In this document: positions 1-9,640 of the stretch, in pieces
Layout of the letters: every line of letters starts with the position of its first letter
Position numbering within the stretch: position 1 is the stretch's first letter
Origin: Desulfobacula sp.
GTDB taxonomy: Bacteria; Desulfobacterota; Desulfobacteria; Desulfobacterales; Desulfobacteraceae
Direction: 5' to 3'
Assembly (NCBI GenBank): GCA_029940235.1
Contig: JAOZRI010000003.1
Span: 1 to 24,927, forward strand
Length of the DNA: 24,927 nt
Translations under genes and position numbers: made by a program
The notes under the pieces: model-generated
Told to the model about the DNA's origin: nothing
The model's database searches: none
What the model saw: the letters and a program-made list of their open reading frames with translations, nothing else

Positions 1-362
1 CATATCGTGATGTTTATCACCAACAGGAAGTGGAGCAGTCAACCTATAATTTTGAGATTGCAGATGTTGATATGCTTTTTGATCTTTTCAAAAAATATGA
101 GAATGAAGCCCACAAAATCGTTAAAAAAGGTCTTGTGATCCCTGCCTATGAATTTGGTCTTAAATGCTCCCACACCTTTAATCTCCTTGACGCAAGAGGT
201 GCCATCAGTGTTACCGAGAGAACAGGATATATTAAGCGTATCAGGGATATTGCAAGGGCTTGTTCCAAAGCTTATCTCATTCAAAGAGAAGAGATGGGTC
301 ATCCCCTCTTGAAACATAATGTGGTACAAAATGCCGGGTTAAAAAATGGGGGAACAAAATAA
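1..362 (+). CDS. glyQ: Glycyl-tRNA synthetase alpha subunit, C-terminal part (5' truncated by the window edge)
   Basis: The reading frame is open from the first bases of the window (codons in frame from base 3), so only the C-terminal ~119 residues are seen. The visible protein starts [18 protein letters not shown] and continues through [23 protein letters not shown] and YIKRIRDIA, which are hallmark stretches of the class II GlyRS alpha chain in the alpha2beta2 type. The alpha subunit carries the aminoacylation core that activates glycine and charges tRNA-Gly in the cytoplasm. The GTG at 30 is an internal codon, not a start. The gene stops at 362, and glyS begins two bases later, so the two are certainly co-transcribed and probably translationally coupled. 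Family assignment is very secure; the N-terminal half cannot be assessed. Confidence 0.95.
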   Translation, partial: YRDVYHQQEVEQSTYNFEIADVDMLFDLFKKYENEAHKIVKKGLVIPAYEFGLKCSHTFNLLDARGAISVTERTGYIKRIRDIARACSKAYLIQREEMGHPLLKHNVVQNAGLKNGGTK

Positions 363-363
363 A

Positions 364-2439
364 ATGGATAATCTTTTAATTGAAATTGGAACTGAAGAGA
401 TACCAGCTGGATATATAATCCCTGCACTTGAGGCATTTAAGAAAAATATTCTAAATGCTTTGGATAAATCAAGGGTTGATCATGGAGAGGCACAGATATT
501 GGGGACACCAAGGCGGCTTAGTCTGCTGGTCAATGATGTTGCAAATAGCCAGAATCCCAAAACATCTACCATTACAGGCCCTCCTGAAAAAATAGGCTTT
601 GATAAAAATAACAACCCCACCATTGCAGCTCAAAAATTTGCAGAAAAAGCAGGCATTGATGTTAAACAGATCAAAGTTGAAGATACTAAAAAAGGCAGAT
701 ATTTAACTGCAGTTATTGAAGAAAAATGCGAATCAACAGGTTCCATCCTTGAAAGCATTCTTGAAAAACAGATTCTGGTCATACCATTTCCGAAAAGCAT
801 GAGATGGGGAAGCCTTTCCATAAGTTTTGCCAGGCCCATAATCTCTCTGCTCGGACTCATCGGGAGTAAATCTCTTGATTTTAAAGTGGGTAATGTAAAA
901 TCAGGATCTACAATTTTTGGCCATCAATTCATGCATCCCGGAGAGTATGAAGTTTGCACTGCTGATGATTACAGCAAAGTTGCAGAGTCTATTGGTATTA
1001 TTCCAGATATTGAGAAGAGAAAAAAAGTTTTAATAGATGCTATTGAGTCTTGTGCCAAAGAAAAGAGTTCACAGATCCTTAAAGATGAGGAACTAATTGA
1101 TATTGTAGCCAATCTTGTTGAATATCCATACCCAATTGTGGGCAGGTTTGATGATGAATTTCTTAAAGTGCCGGATGAAGTTTTGATCACAGCCATGAGA
1201 GAACACCAGAAATATTTTGCCCTTACAGACACAAAGGGCAATTTAAGACCTCTGTTCATAGCTGTTAACAATACAAAAGCCAGAGATATGTCCCTTGTTG
1301 CACATGGTCATGAAAAAGTGCTGCGGGCCAGACTTTCAGATGCTAAATTTTTCTATGAGCAGGATTGTAAATCAACTCTTGATGAATTTTCCGATAAACT
1401 TAAAAACGTAACTTTTCAGGAAAAACTCGGCAGTGTTTATGATAAAACATTAAGAATCGCTCTGCTTGGTCAATTTCTTGTGAAAAATTCATCCTATGAT
1501 GATAAACAGAGTTTACAGAACAATATTACAAGAGCTGCTAAAATCTGCAAGGCAGACCTTGTAAGCCAGGTGGTTATTGAATTTACAAAACTTCAGGGTG
1601 TCATAGGCAGAGCATATGCACTTAATACCGGAGAGAATCAGGATGTTGCCTTCGCAATTGAGCAGCATTACAGACCTGTGCAGTCAGGTGGAAAACTGCC
1701 AGAAAATCCAACAGCAAACCTGCTTGCCATTGCTGATAAATTAGATACGATCTGTGGCTGTTTTTCCATTGGCTTGATTCCCACAGGCGCAGCAGACCCT
1801 TATGCATTAAGAAGACAGGGAATAGGTATTATCCAGATCATGCTGGAGGAAAAATATAATTTTTCTTTAAACTCCTTGATTGATCAGGGCGTTGATGCTT
1901 TTATGAGTGATAAAGACAAAGCAGAAGAGATTTCCCTTAAAATCAAAGAGTTTTTTCAAAACAGAATGGTTAATATTCTGATTGACAAAGGTTTTTCAAG
2001 GGAGGCTGTTAATTCAGCTCTCTTTGCATCCTTTGATAATCTTCCCGATGTAGTTTTAAGAGTTAAAGCTTTGGATTCTTTAATACAAGAGCCAGGCTTT
2101 CAGCCCCTTGCCATTACTTTTAAGAGGGTTGAAAATATTATTAAAAAAGCTAAAATAGTAGAAAATATAGTGGTTGATGCAACTCTTTTTGAAGATGAGA
2201 GTGAAAAACAGTTGTTTAATGCAGTGAATGAGGTAGGTCTGACTATTGATAGTTTTATTCAAGATGGTAATTATGATCAGGCTCTGTCAACAATTGCAGG
2301 CTTAAGGCCAAAAGTAGATACTTTTTTTGATGATGTCATGGTGATGTCAGACGATGAGAAATTAAGACAGAACAGGATTGCTCTTTTATCATCAATTTCA
2401 AAATTATTTAAAAATATTGCAAATTTTTCAATGATATAA
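364..2439 (+). CDS. glyS: Glycyl-tRNA synthetase beta subunit
   Basis: A 691-residue protein, the usual length of the beta chain of alpha2beta2 GlyRS, which binds tRNA-Gly through its C-terminal anticodon-binding region and is needed for charging. The N-terminus (LLIEIGTEEIPAGY) matches the family start. Other recognisable stretches are RRLSLLV, the KSMRWG/FARPI block, REHQKYFAL and the C-terminal VDTFFDDVMVM helix region. I prefer ATG 364 because a GGGGGA sequence lies about 9 bases upstream. The in-frame ATG at 346 would add six residues, overlap glyQ by 17 bases and lacks a good ribosome site. No key block appears lost. It forms the glyQS operon with the preceding gene; the 167 bases after the stop hold an inverted repeat that may end or regulate the next unit. 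Confidence 0.95.
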   Translation: MDNLLIEIGTEEIPAGYIIPALEAFKKNILNALDKSRVDHGEAQILGTPRRLSLLVNDVANSQNPKTSTITGPPEKIGFDKNNNPTIAAQKFAEKAGIDVKQIKVEDTKKGRYLTAVIEEKCESTGSILESILEKQILVIPFPKSMRWGSLSISFARPIISLLGLIGSKSLDFKVGNVKSGSTIFGHQFMHPGEYEVCTADDYSKVAESIGIIPDIEKRKKVLIDAIESCAKEKSSQILKDEELIDIVANLVEYPYPIVGRFDDEFLKVPDEVLITAMREHQKYFALTDTKGNLRPLFIAVNNTKARDMSLVAHGHEKVLRARLSDAKFFYEQDCKSTLDEFSDKLKNVTFQEKLGSVYDKTLRIALLGQFLVKNSSYDDKQSLQNNITRAAKICKADLVSQVVIEFTKLQGVIGRAYALNTGENQDVAFAIEQHYRPVQSGGKLPENPTANLLAIADKLDTICGCFSIGLIPTGAADPYALRRQGIGIIQIMLEEKYNFSLNSLIDQGVDAFMSDKDKAEEISLKIKEFFQNRMVNILIDKGFSREAVNSALFASFDNLPDVVLRVKALDSLIQEPGFQPLAITFKRVENIIKKAKIVENIVVDATLFEDESEKQLFNAVNEVGLTIDSFIQDGNYDQALSTIAGLRPKVDTFFDDVMVMSDDEKLRQNRIALLSSISKLFKNIANFSMI

Positions 2440-2522
2440 ACGCACAGCGTTTTGCAATTATTAGTGACTATGGCAAAAGGTGCAAAACAGTATTAAATTA
2501 TTATTAGGATTGAAGATCAGAC

Positions 2523-2557
2523 AACTTGAACAAAAGGCAGGAAATATTGTTCAAGTT
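2523..2557. promoter_or_regulatory. Perfect 11-bp inverted repeat upstream of the PC4-like gene
   Basis: AACTTGAACAA at 2523-2533 is repeated as its exact reverse complement TTGTTCAAGTT at 2547-2557, separated by 13 bases. The arms are AT-rich and the following ATTTTGTT is a poor T-tract, so as a terminator for glyQS it would be weak. It sits 49 bases before the ATG of the PC4-like gene, where an operator or 5'-UTR hairpin is equally possible. The repeat is seen directly; its role is inferred. Confidence 0.45.
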
Positions 2558-2606
2558 ATTTTGTTCACAATCTTTAGTTGTTTTATAAAAATCGGAGGAG
2601 ATAATT

Positions 2607-2864
2607 ATGGCTGGATATGATCCTGAGAAAGATAAAAAAATAAAAGAGTGGAAAAATGAAGAGACAGGGCTGCTTATTTCCATACAGCAGTATGGAGAGG
2701 GAGAGCCCAAGGTGCAGTTGGGCCCAAGAATTCTAAAGAAAAAAGATGGCTCTGACAGAGCTCCTTCAAAGGCTGGACGACTGTCCATTGAAGATATTGC
2801 TTGGCTTTATGATATTATTGATGAGGTTAAAGATGAGTTATCCGACATTGTCGGGCCTGAATAA
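2607..2864 (+). CDS. PC4/YdbC-family ssDNA-binding protein (transcriptional coactivator p15-like)
   Basis: An 85-residue soluble protein with a strong GGAGGA ribosome site 7-12 bases before the ATG. The core reads as the PC4/YdbC fold: a beta-rich half (LLISIQQYGEGEPKVQLGPR), a short basic loop (ILKKKDG), then KAGRLSIEDIAWLYDIIDEV, matching the pattern in which an SKxG-x-SL strand is followed by a C-terminal dimerising helix. Members bind single-stranded nucleic acid as dimers; bacterial roles are poorly known. The N-terminus is highly charged (DPEKDKKIKEWKNEE). It stands alone between glyS and ligA, with 77 bases to the latter; the ligase neighbour is suggestive but not proof of a repair role. 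I identify the family from sequence pattern with moderate certainty. No cysteine metal site or HTH motif is visible. Confidence 0.7.
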   Translation: MAGYDPEKDKKIKEWKNEETGLLISIQQYGEGEPKVQLGPRILKKKDGSDRAPSKAGRLSIEDIAWLYDIIDEVKDELSDIVGPE

Positions 2865-2897
2865 GATTTTGTCTGTTTTAGCTTTGCATAGTAAATC

Positions 2898-4975
<2,078 letters not shown>

Positions 4976-4980
4976 AAGTC

Positions 4981-5003
4981 AATACCCTGAATGGCAGACA
5001 CTA
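4981..5003 (+). repeat. Fragment of the interspersed structured repeat
   Basis: AATACCCTGAATGGCAGACA, just after the ligA stop, matches the centre of the copy at 15496-15594 (AATACCCTGAAGGGCAGAAA) with two differences over 20 bases, then diverges. It is probably a degenerate remnant of the same element; chance is not excluded at this length. Confidence 0.4.
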
Positions 5004-5038
5004 ACCTTGATGTCATAAATTGATTGATTTGTGGAGAT

Positions 5039-5060
5039 TTCCCTAGAAAATTCTTGGGAA
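5039..5060. terminator. Weak hairpin between convergent ligA and the PilZ gene
   Basis: TTCCC (5039-5043) pairs with GGGAA (5056-5060), and AGA with TCT inside, with one T-T mismatch and a four-base loop. It lies between two converging genes where a shared terminator is expected. The plus-strand T-tract is interrupted (GAAAATGTTTTT), so efficiency would be modest. Confidence 0.3.
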
Positions 5061-5074
5061 GAAAGAAAATGTTT

Positions 5075-5491
5075 TTAAGAGTTATATTCTACTGAAATGT
5101 CATCCATCTGTTCACCAACATTATTTTTAAGATAATAATCGAGATCAAATAGTTGTTTAAAGCTTAAATCAGTAAATTGTACATGTCTTTTTCTTATTTT
5201 CATGGAGCTGAAAGAAGGGGCATTGGTAACCTCATAGTCTGCAATGGTTTTAAATGGAAGATCTCCCACATAATATCCCATGCTGCTTAAAAAAATTGTC
5301 TCTTCAGGGTTTGTTTCATCTTTTAGGTCTTCATTGCTTGTGTCAATATATTTAAATGCAAGTCCGCCCATACTAAGATCAATTATCTGGCCTAATTTGT
5401 GAGAATTAGGACTTACTGCAGCATACGCTCCCTCCACAGCTTTATAGCGTCTATTTTTTCGCCTTTCAATTGTCCTTTTCCTGCCGACCAT
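5075..5491 (-). CDS. PilZ-domain protein, putative cyclic di-GMP receptor
   Basis: A 138-residue cytoplasmic protein with both c-di-GMP-binding signatures of the PilZ domain. An arginine-rich RxxxR block lies near the N-terminus (ERRKNRRYK, residues 9-17). The D/NxSxxG motif is DLSMGG at 38-43, at the usual distance. PilZ proteins bind c-di-GMP and alter motility, secretion or exopolysaccharide production through partners. No second effector domain is fused, so this is a single-domain adaptor-type PilZ; the ~60 residues after the barrel motif may complete the barrel and add a C-terminal helix. The ribosome site is AAGGA about 10 bases upstream. It is separated from the recX operon by a strong terminator and a 374-base spacer, hence an independent unit. 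A sigma-54-like site at 5595-5610 may drive it, which would fit a motility role. Confidence 0.85.
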   Translation of the reverse strand: MVGRKRTIERRKNRRYKAVEGAYAAVSPNSHKLGQIIDLSMGGLAFKYIDTSNEDLKDETNPEETIFLSSMGYYVGDLPFKTIADYEVTNAPSFSSMKIRKRHVQFTDLSFKQLFDLDYYLKNNVGEQMDDISVEYNS

Positions 5492-5741
5492 GAATATGAT
5501 TCCTTCTATATTTTTATCAGCTGGTCAAGGGTAATTTAAGTAGCTCGTCCAACTGACTATTGTTGTATAATTACTTTATCTATCAAGCTATAAATGCATG
5601 ATTTATGCCATTGGTCATATTTTTTAATAATTCTATATATAAATTGCAGAACTACTTAGAATTAAAAGATTTTTTATTAAAAGCATGTCAAATAATTGGC
5701 ATTAAAAAATAAAGCATATCAATTTTTTGACGGAGCATTGG
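5492..5741. other. Intergenic stretch upstream of the PilZ gene
   Basis: Together with the hairpin at 5742-5795 and the bases to 5865 this forms a 374-base gene-free gap. It holds the sigma-54-like site described separately and a TTGACA on the minus strand at 5686-5691 with only a poor -10. No plausible small gene, RNA gene or mobile remnant is visible. Confidence 0.5.
5595..5610 (-). promoter_or_regulatory. Candidate sigma-54 (-24/-12) promoter upstream of the PilZ gene
   Basis: Minus strand reads TGGCATAAATCATGCA: an intact TGGCA half, GG and GC exactly 10 bases apart, and TGCA at the -12 end. Compared with TGGCACGRNNNTTGCW it misses three non-core bases. A start near 5584 would give a ~93-base leader. 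Only a chance-level pattern until tested; no enhancer site was recognised. Confidence 0.35.
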
Positions 5742-5795
5742 AAAAAAATGTAATAGTTTTGGGAACTTTTTTTCCTAAAACTATTACATTTTTTT
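5742..5795 (-). terminator. Strong, symmetrical rho-independent terminator after recX
   Basis: A 24-bp stem with a 6-base loop. The outer 19 bp (5742-5760 with 5777-5795) are perfect, and the inner GGGAA/TTCCT adds five pairs including one G-U. The outer pairs are seven A facing seven T, so transcripts in either direction end in a U-run. It lies 71 bases past the recX stop and closes the long minus-strand operon. It also shields the PilZ gene from read-through. Confidence 0.85.
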
Positions 5796-5865
5796 CTCAT
5801 TTTATAAACCATCGCCTTTGGAAGAAATCATATCTTGTCAATTGGTCTTGTTAATAGATAGAAAT

Positions 5866-6348
5866 CTATTTTCCACCATCTTCTTGCAGATTTTTAAAAT
5901 AATTTAAAGTAGTCATGCATACATCATAGTTAAACCCTCTATATTGCAGGAAGTTCATCATTTTTTTTTTAAATTTTTCCCCATCAAGGTTTTGCCATAT
6001 CTTGATTTTTGGTTTTACAGCTTTCATTGCCATAGATAAATCATTATATTGTTCCAGAGCAGGTTCAATTATCCATGAATCTACTCCTTTCTTTTTTAAC
6101 TCAAACCCAATGGCAAATTTTGACTTTGGTTTATTTCTCATCATGGTTTCGATATATAATGCTGTAAAATCTATATCATTTAAATAATTTTTTTCCAATA
6201 AAACTGCAACCACCTGCCTGCTGATTGCTTTATCAAACCCTTTTTTTTTTATATATTCTTCTATTTCATAAACACTTCTTGGTCGATATGACAAATATTT
6301 CATTGCGAGTGTTAAAGGTCTTTCAATTATTTTTTTCTTATTCTCCAT
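5866..6348 (-). CDS. recX: RecX-family regulatory protein
   Basis: A 160-residue, lysine-rich helical protein with the three-repeat RecX pattern. It starts with ALxYLSxRPRSxxEIxxYxxKKGF (AMKYLSYRPRSVYEIEEYIK). Next comes LLEKNYLNDIDFTALYIE with an RNKPKS turn, and it ends with a FLQYRGFNYDVC helix. RecX binds the RecA filament and limits recombinase activity. RecA itself is not in the window. I choose ATG 6348, which overlaps the preceding AsmA-like gene by 11 bases; a TTG at 6369 would add seven residues. No clear ribosome site is seen, so translation probably depends on coupling to the upstream gene. It is the last gene of the operon, followed by a strong terminator. Confidence 0.85.
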   Translation of the reverse strand: MENKKKIIERPLTLAMKYLSYRPRSVYEIEEYIKKKGFDKAISRQVVAVLLEKNYLNDIDFTALYIETMMRNKPKSKFAIGFELKKKGVDSWIIEPALEQYNDLSMAMKAVKPKIKIWQNLDGEKFKKKMMNFLQYRGFNYDVCMTTLNYFKNLQEDGGK

Positions 6349-9300
6349 CGATTTGATCCAGTTTTTCAAATAATTTTACAGGGGTTTTTAAAATATCAGT
6401 CATCATATTTATAAGGCTTTTGCCTATAGATGAAGGGTGCAAAGGAACAACTACAGGGTCAGAAAGCTTCCCGCTTGCTTTAACCGGGATTGAAACCAAC
6501 CTGCCTTGAAGCATCGTGTTTATCATGGGGATTTTTTCAATTATCATATCAATGGTCTTAAATGGAGCTACAAGACAGGTTAAATCTATTTCGTCCTTTA
6601 AAGGATCAATCCAACCTCTAAATATAAGAGTCATATCTTCACCATCAATGATTGCTTTGGAGAAATAAATAATACTATCTTTAATATCAGCTTCAATAAT
6701 AATCTTTTTATATGCAAATCCCTTTTGCCTTAAATCTGGAAGGCTGCCCTTAAAAAGTTTTGAAACATTTAAGATTGAAAAAATTCTTGATAGAAGTGTA
6801 AAGTTGTCTATTCGGCCTTTTGTTGCTGAAAATTCCAATGGGCCGTTAATATTTTGTAATAAATCTTTTTTGTGGCTGTTAGATTCAATATTACACGATA
6901 AAGAGTATATACCTGTCATGAATTTTTCTTTATTTAAAAGACAAGACAACAGCTCCTCAATATTTGGTTTGTCAACTGCTTTAAAAGGAAGGTTCATCTG
7001 TACCACTCCCTTGTTAAATTTTATATTTCCACTTGTTTCAAGATCACATAAAAATGCCTGGTTTATTGTGATGTCAGTTTCCTCTTTGTTGAAAATAATT
7101 GTACTTTCAACGTTGGTAAAGGTGAGATTGTATATTTTCAGTGTGTCTGTTTTAAAATTAATGGTTTTGTCAAAAAGCAAATCATAATTTGGGTTGTCTG
7201 CAGGAAGTTTTTCCAGGCCGGGGTCAATGGAATCTAAATTAATGGTTTTACATGTAATATCTATATTAGAATATTGATCACTGGATATTAATATTGATTG
7301 ATTCTGTGTTAGTGCTTTAAGGGTTTTTTTCCAGTAGCTGTTGGGCTTAATCAGTTTATTTAATGTTATTGTGTTTAAATATCCATTAAAATCAAATAGA
7401 GGTTTCTTCTTGTTATAATTGATAGTAATATTTGCCTTAGAAATATTACTATCATGAAGATTTATGGAATTTAACTTCAAAGAATCAAGGTTTTTACCCG
7501 TCAATTCAATATCAACATCAGGTCCTGTATTGAATTTAAGATTACTCTTAAATAAAGAGTGTCTGGATTTGATTTGCAATGTGCCCCTGGTCATATCAAA
7601 TGGAAGTAAAAGGGTGTCATTATTTTTTTTATTAATAAAAGGTTCCAGCCATGAGAGATTGTTCATTGTTAAGGAGATATTATTCAAAAATAAAAGATTA
7701 TCAGATAGGTGGTAAGCACAAGATAGATTTTCTATCTCTTTTTGATTTAAACCAGTGAAGATATCTATACCATAACCTCTCCCATTGAAATCATATTCCC
7801 ATTTGTCTGATTCTAATATTGGTCCTGAAAATTGCATTGATGCAACATTGATTTTACCGCTGGCCATTTTAAGCGGAGAAAGAAAATTGTTTATTTTTTC
7901 AAAGGACATAAGCCAGGGCATTACTGAATCAAGGTCAAACATGCCTGAGCCTGATAAAATTTTAATCACTGTTTCATCTTTAAAATCCAGAAATATTTCA
8001 CAATCATCAATAGTGCTGCTGTTCACAGAACCAATAATCTCTTTTAGATGCACCATATCTGGCTCATAAGACAAATTGATATTTTTCAGGTAAATATCTC
8101 CTGGAATACGATCATACAGTCCGTTAATTGAAAAATCATCTGTGTGAACTTCAACTTTAAGATTATCAGATAGTGTTTCCATGGAGAGATTTAATTTTGC
8201 ATGGGCTCGGCCTGTGACATCGTGAACCAGTGCCAGCTCTTTTGCAAGAAGAGTGTCTGGTAAGAGTGATATTAAAACCTTAGGGATTTTTGAAAGATCA
8301 ATATCAAGCTCAAATTCACCGTTAAAGGGAAAGTCAGTAAAATTGAAAAGATCAATGGCAAGGTCTGCTTTTTCAATTTTAGAACCTTGGATCACACCCC
8401 TGTTCGCCTTTATATCAAGAACACCATTTTTGATGATGGCAGTTCCATTTACACTTGATGCCATCAAATCTGTTTCTGGAATTTTTACAAGGCCATTGTC
8501 AATATTACCATTTAGTTTAAAATTATTGTCGTTAAAAAGATCTTCAAGATTTTTACCATGGAAAGATACTATGATCTGGGGCACAACTCCTTTGCGAACA
8601 ATTTCAAAAAGTGAATCTGTGATTTTATTGTTTTTAAACAGCAATAAAGACATTTGTCTTGCCTGGTCTATATTGATATTGGTACCTGTAAATTGAAGAT
8701 CTGATTTTTTAAGGTCCCCATTGTCTTTAAATGAAATCTCAATCATTGATTCAGGGTAATTTAGTTTAAAGGGCTTAACATCAAATTGATAAAGATTTTT
8801 ATCAATTTGAAAGGATGAATCAATCCCATTCAAATCAAATAATCTTTGATTGTTTCTGTTTTTAATAATCAGGTCTGAGAGTCTACATTGTCCGGTTATA
8901 TTGCCTTGCGAATCTGCTTTTAATGAAAAATCAAACTGATCAATTTTAATTGAGCCTATGTCACAATAGTTGTTCAACTCAATAATATAAGGAACAACAG
9001 ATGAATTTAAAACAATATCTTTTATGGATGCGTTGATAATAATCTGATCTTTTACTTTTGATAGATAATAGGAGCCATCCATACGCTTAAACCAGGAAGT
9101 TTTAACATCGTTGAATTCAAATTTAATGGAATCCTGATGCTCTGGCAGCAGAGCAAATAATTTTTTGATACCATCAATGAGCTTAGATTGATGTTGAGAA
9201 ATCGATAGGTTTACAGGTAGGTCAAGTTTTTTATTTTTTAAAGTGTTGGTTTGAATTTCAGGCAGGAGAATTTCTAACCCGTTAATTTCAGGTTGTATCA

Positions 9301-9634
9301 CTGCTATGTGTGTGATATCAACCTTGCCGGATAATAATTTTATGAGGTCAAGAGTAAGTCGTATGGTTTTAATATTTATATTAGTTTTATGATAAGTGTG
9401 GAAAATACAATCTTCCACATCAATGCCGATTTCAGGAAACAGAGTAATAGAAAATTTGGAAGCAGTAAAGTTACCACCGGTTTTTTTAGATATGGATATG
9501 GATATTTTATCTTTAATATAGGATGTATTGACTGCCCAGTTCAGTATAAAAGGCATTGACACAAATAAAATAAGAATAAAAGTAAAAACACAAATAATAT
9601 AATTTTTTATTCTTATTTTTGTAAAAAAAACCAT
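6338..9634 (-). CDS. AsmA-like / YhdP-TamB superfamily envelope protein
   Basis: A 1098-residue protein with one N-terminal membrane anchor (residues ~11-33, IICVFTFILILFVSMPFIL) and a very long beta-rich body. The N-terminal part after the anchor (KTGGNFTASKFSITLFPEIGIDVEDC) is typical of AsmA. The last ~150 residues (FSATKGRIDNFTLLSRIFSILNV, then LRQKGFAYKKI, LIFRGWIDPLKDEIDL, VSIPVKASGKLSDPVV) match the AsmA-like C-terminal domain. Proteins of this superfamily span the periplasm and are implicated in lipid transport to, and homeostasis of, the outer membrane. The start ATG lies seven bases from the protease stop, with no good ribosome site, consistent with coupled translation. It probably works in outer-membrane maintenance together with the upstream Prc-like protease. 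Specific substrate unknown. Confidence 0.8.
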   Translation of the reverse strand: MVFFTKIRIKNYIICVFTFILILFVSMPFILNWAVNTSYIKDKISISISKKTGGNFTASKFSITLFPEIGIDVEDCIFHTYHKTNINIKTIRLTLDLIKLLSGKVDITHIAVIQPEINGLEILLPEIQTNTLKNKKLDLPVNLSISQHQSKLIDGIKKLFALLPEHQDSIKFEFNDVKTSWFKRMDGSYYLSKVKDQIIINASIKDIVLNSSVVPYIIELNNYCDIGSIKIDQFDFSLKADSQGNITGQCRLSDLIIKNRNNQRLFDLNGIDSSFQIDKNLYQFDVKPFKLNYPESMIEISFKDNGDLKKSDLQFTGTNINIDQARQMSLLLFKNNKITDSLFEIVRKGVVPQIIVSFHGKNLEDLFNDNNFKLNGNIDNGLVKIPETDLMASSVNGTAIIKNGVLDIKANRGVIQGSKIEKADLAIDLFNFTDFPFNGEFELDIDLSKIPKVLISLLPDTLLAKELALVHDVTGRAHAKLNLSMETLSDNLKVEVHTDDFSINGLYDRIPGDIYLKNINLSYEPDMVHLKEIIGSVNSSTIDDCEIFLDFKDETVIKILSGSGMFDLDSVMPWLMSFEKINNFLSPLKMASGKINVASMQFSGPILESDKWEYDFNGRGYGIDIFTGLNQKEIENLSCAYHLSDNLLFLNNISLTMNNLSWLEPFINKKNNDTLLLPFDMTRGTLQIKSRHSLFKSNLKFNTGPDVDIELTGKNLDSLKLNSINLHDSNISKANITINYNKKKPLFDFNGYLNTITLNKLIKPNSYWKKTLKALTQNQSILISSDQYSNIDITCKTINLDSIDPGLEKLPADNPNYDLLFDKTINFKTDTLKIYNLTFTNVESTIIFNKEETDITINQAFLCDLETSGNIKFNKGVVQMNLPFKAVDKPNIEELLSCLLNKEKFMTGIYSLSCNIESNSHKKDLLQNINGPLEFSATKGRIDNFTLLSRIFSILNVSKLFKGSLPDLRQKGFAYKKIIIEADIKDSIIYFSKAIIDGEDMTLIFRGWIDPLKDEIDLTCLVAPFKTIDMIIEKIPMINTMLQGRLVSIPVKASGKLSDPVVVPLHPSSIGKSLINMMTDILKTPVKLFEKLDQIDGE

Positions 9635-9640
9635 CCATAT

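Noticed and set aside
39..329. Open frame antisense to glyQ, and many similar antisense or out-of-frame stretches inside glyS, ligA, the AsmA-like, protease, selB and oxidoreductase genes
   Set aside because: They lie wholly within strongly recognised genes, lack ribosome sites and show no recognisable protein pattern.
2449..2488. Inverted repeat GTTTTGCA ... TGCAAAAC after glyS
   Set aside because: Eight-base arms with a 24-base loop and no T-tract are weak evidence in such AT-rich DNA.
5530..5560. Another sigma-54-like string (minus-strand TTGGACGAGCTACTT) before the PilZ gene
   Set aside because: GG is not followed by GC at the required 10-base spacing.
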